Below are positions 63,620-64,000 of a stretch of 64,000 nucleotides of DNA, piece by piece (positions within the stretch are counted from its first letter, which is position 1; each line of letters starts with the position of its first letter). Position numbers and translations under genes: made by a program. The stretch comes from Desulfobacterales bacterium (GTDB taxonomy: Bacteria; Desulfobacterota; Desulfobacteria; Desulfobacterales; JALSRD01): assembly GCA_026984935.1 (NCBI GenBank), contig JALSRD010000106.1:37918-101917 (forward strand). Direction: 5' to 3'. The notes beneath the pieces were generated by a model, which saw nothing but the letters and a program-made list of their open reading frames with translations, ran no database searches and was not told the DNA's origin.

Positions 63620-64000
63620 TACCTTTTAGGCCCTTTCCACAGGATTTCTATCCGATTGATAATTTGGGATAATATGAAAAATATAGGCATCTTTTTCCGC
63701 TTGATGCCGCGAAAAAAGATGCCGTTTGGTTTCGATTTTGCAATCCAAACTACCAGATCCAACGATAAGATGTTATGACCTGAATCTTGCACAGGCAATT
63801 TTGAAAACATATAAAATTGCAATGTTATCTCATGGTTGTCTATGGATGCAGCGCGATATTTTCTAGCGTCATTGGTATGTTCGGAAACCTTCCATTTTGA
63901 CTTCAAAATTGTCTGCCCTGCGGGAGCGCCGATTTTACCGCCTCTACTGTGTTGCAGGGCATTTGCGTCTGTATACGACAGCTGCATGCCCTGCGCCTTG
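63620..64000. other. AT-rich intergenic stretch with short repeats
   Basis: This end of the window is visibly more AT-rich than the rest. It has no convincing gene. TGCCCTGC (63915-63922) is inverted as GCAGGGCA (63955-63962) and appears again near 63988. An open frame runs on the minus strand across the stretch, but its residues look random and it overlaps the beta-helix signal peptide region. Confidence 0.4.

Noticed and set aside
63457..63987. 176-codon frame on the minus strand in the AT-rich end
   Set aside because: It runs through the beta-helix signal-peptide region in another frame, crosses the sigma-54-type site and has no domain or ribosome-binding site.

Overview
The window reads as a chromosomal segment of a GC-rich, Gram-negative anaerobe, most likely a Desulfobacterota (Desulfosarcina/Desulfatitalea-like sulfate reducer). 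This is inferred from gene families typical of that group (DUF4416, DUF3842, CooT-like, DUF6178-like, a CooC maturation ATPase, a RACE-type corrinoid-protein reactivator, GTP-dependent PEP carboxykinase), from LPS heptose synthesis and L,D-transpeptidase genes, and from multi-gene operons with ATGA overlaps. No rRNA or tRNA gene and no CRISPR array was seen. Most of the window is housekeeping DNA with very short gaps; accessory DNA is confined to about 61.0-64.0 kb.

Layout. 0-8 kb, minus strand: the start of the ATP synthase operon (atpZ, atpI, atpB cut by the edge), then a nine-gene operon read DUF4416-yicC-remA-gmk-rlmB-icd-comF-pgeF-pyrK. 8-10.6 kb: a conserved protein of unknown function, hldE and a Trm112-like zinc protein. 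10.9-17 kb: a CDF metal transporter, an IspH-UbiA fusion gene with an Smr protein, and a parA-parB operon ending in NYN, DUF3842 and CooT-like genes. 17-31 kb: M48 protease with TPRs, an EF-G paralogue coupled to a GerMN protein, GDPD, UMF1-type MFS, an LdtD/YcbK cell-wall pair, UbiB, PHP and asnS.

31-35.1 kb is the most unusual part. A strong promoter and a cobalamin riboswitch (minus strand, about 34862-35041) precede three genes: a TrpD-like phosphoribosyltransferase, a 77-aa protein of unknown function, and a 705-aa fusion of a zinc-dependent medium-chain dehydrogenase to CobT. I read this as a B12-repressed operon for making or attaching the lower ligand of a cobamide; the dehydrogenase and TrpD-like steps are not part of a textbook pathway.

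35-46 kb: an ABC transporter with a NEW3-domain membrane protein, groES-groEL preceded by a 64-aa gene, a D-cysteine desulfhydrase-like enzyme, a GH130 phosphorylase with a GT4 glycosyltransferase, aroK and an acyl-CoA dehydrogenase. 46.6-54.7 kb is a same-strand array: cooC, an AcuC-like deacetylase, an AcuB-like CBS protein, a PrmA-like methyltransferase, an MBL hydrolase, a sirtuin, a ferredoxin-less RACE protein and an MFS transporter. It combines carbonyl-branch/corrinoid maturation with two classes of lysine deacylase. 54.7-61 kb: DUF6178-like, AmpG-like, pckG, nitroreductase and rdgB. 61-64 kb: an IS3 transposase remnant, a secreted beta-helix/dockerin-like protein with a candidate sigma-54 promoter, and an AT-rich stretch with short repeats.

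A diverged repeat of about 120 bp occurs twice (28499-28622 plus, 46247-46364 minus), each copy just upstream of a gene and pointing toward it.
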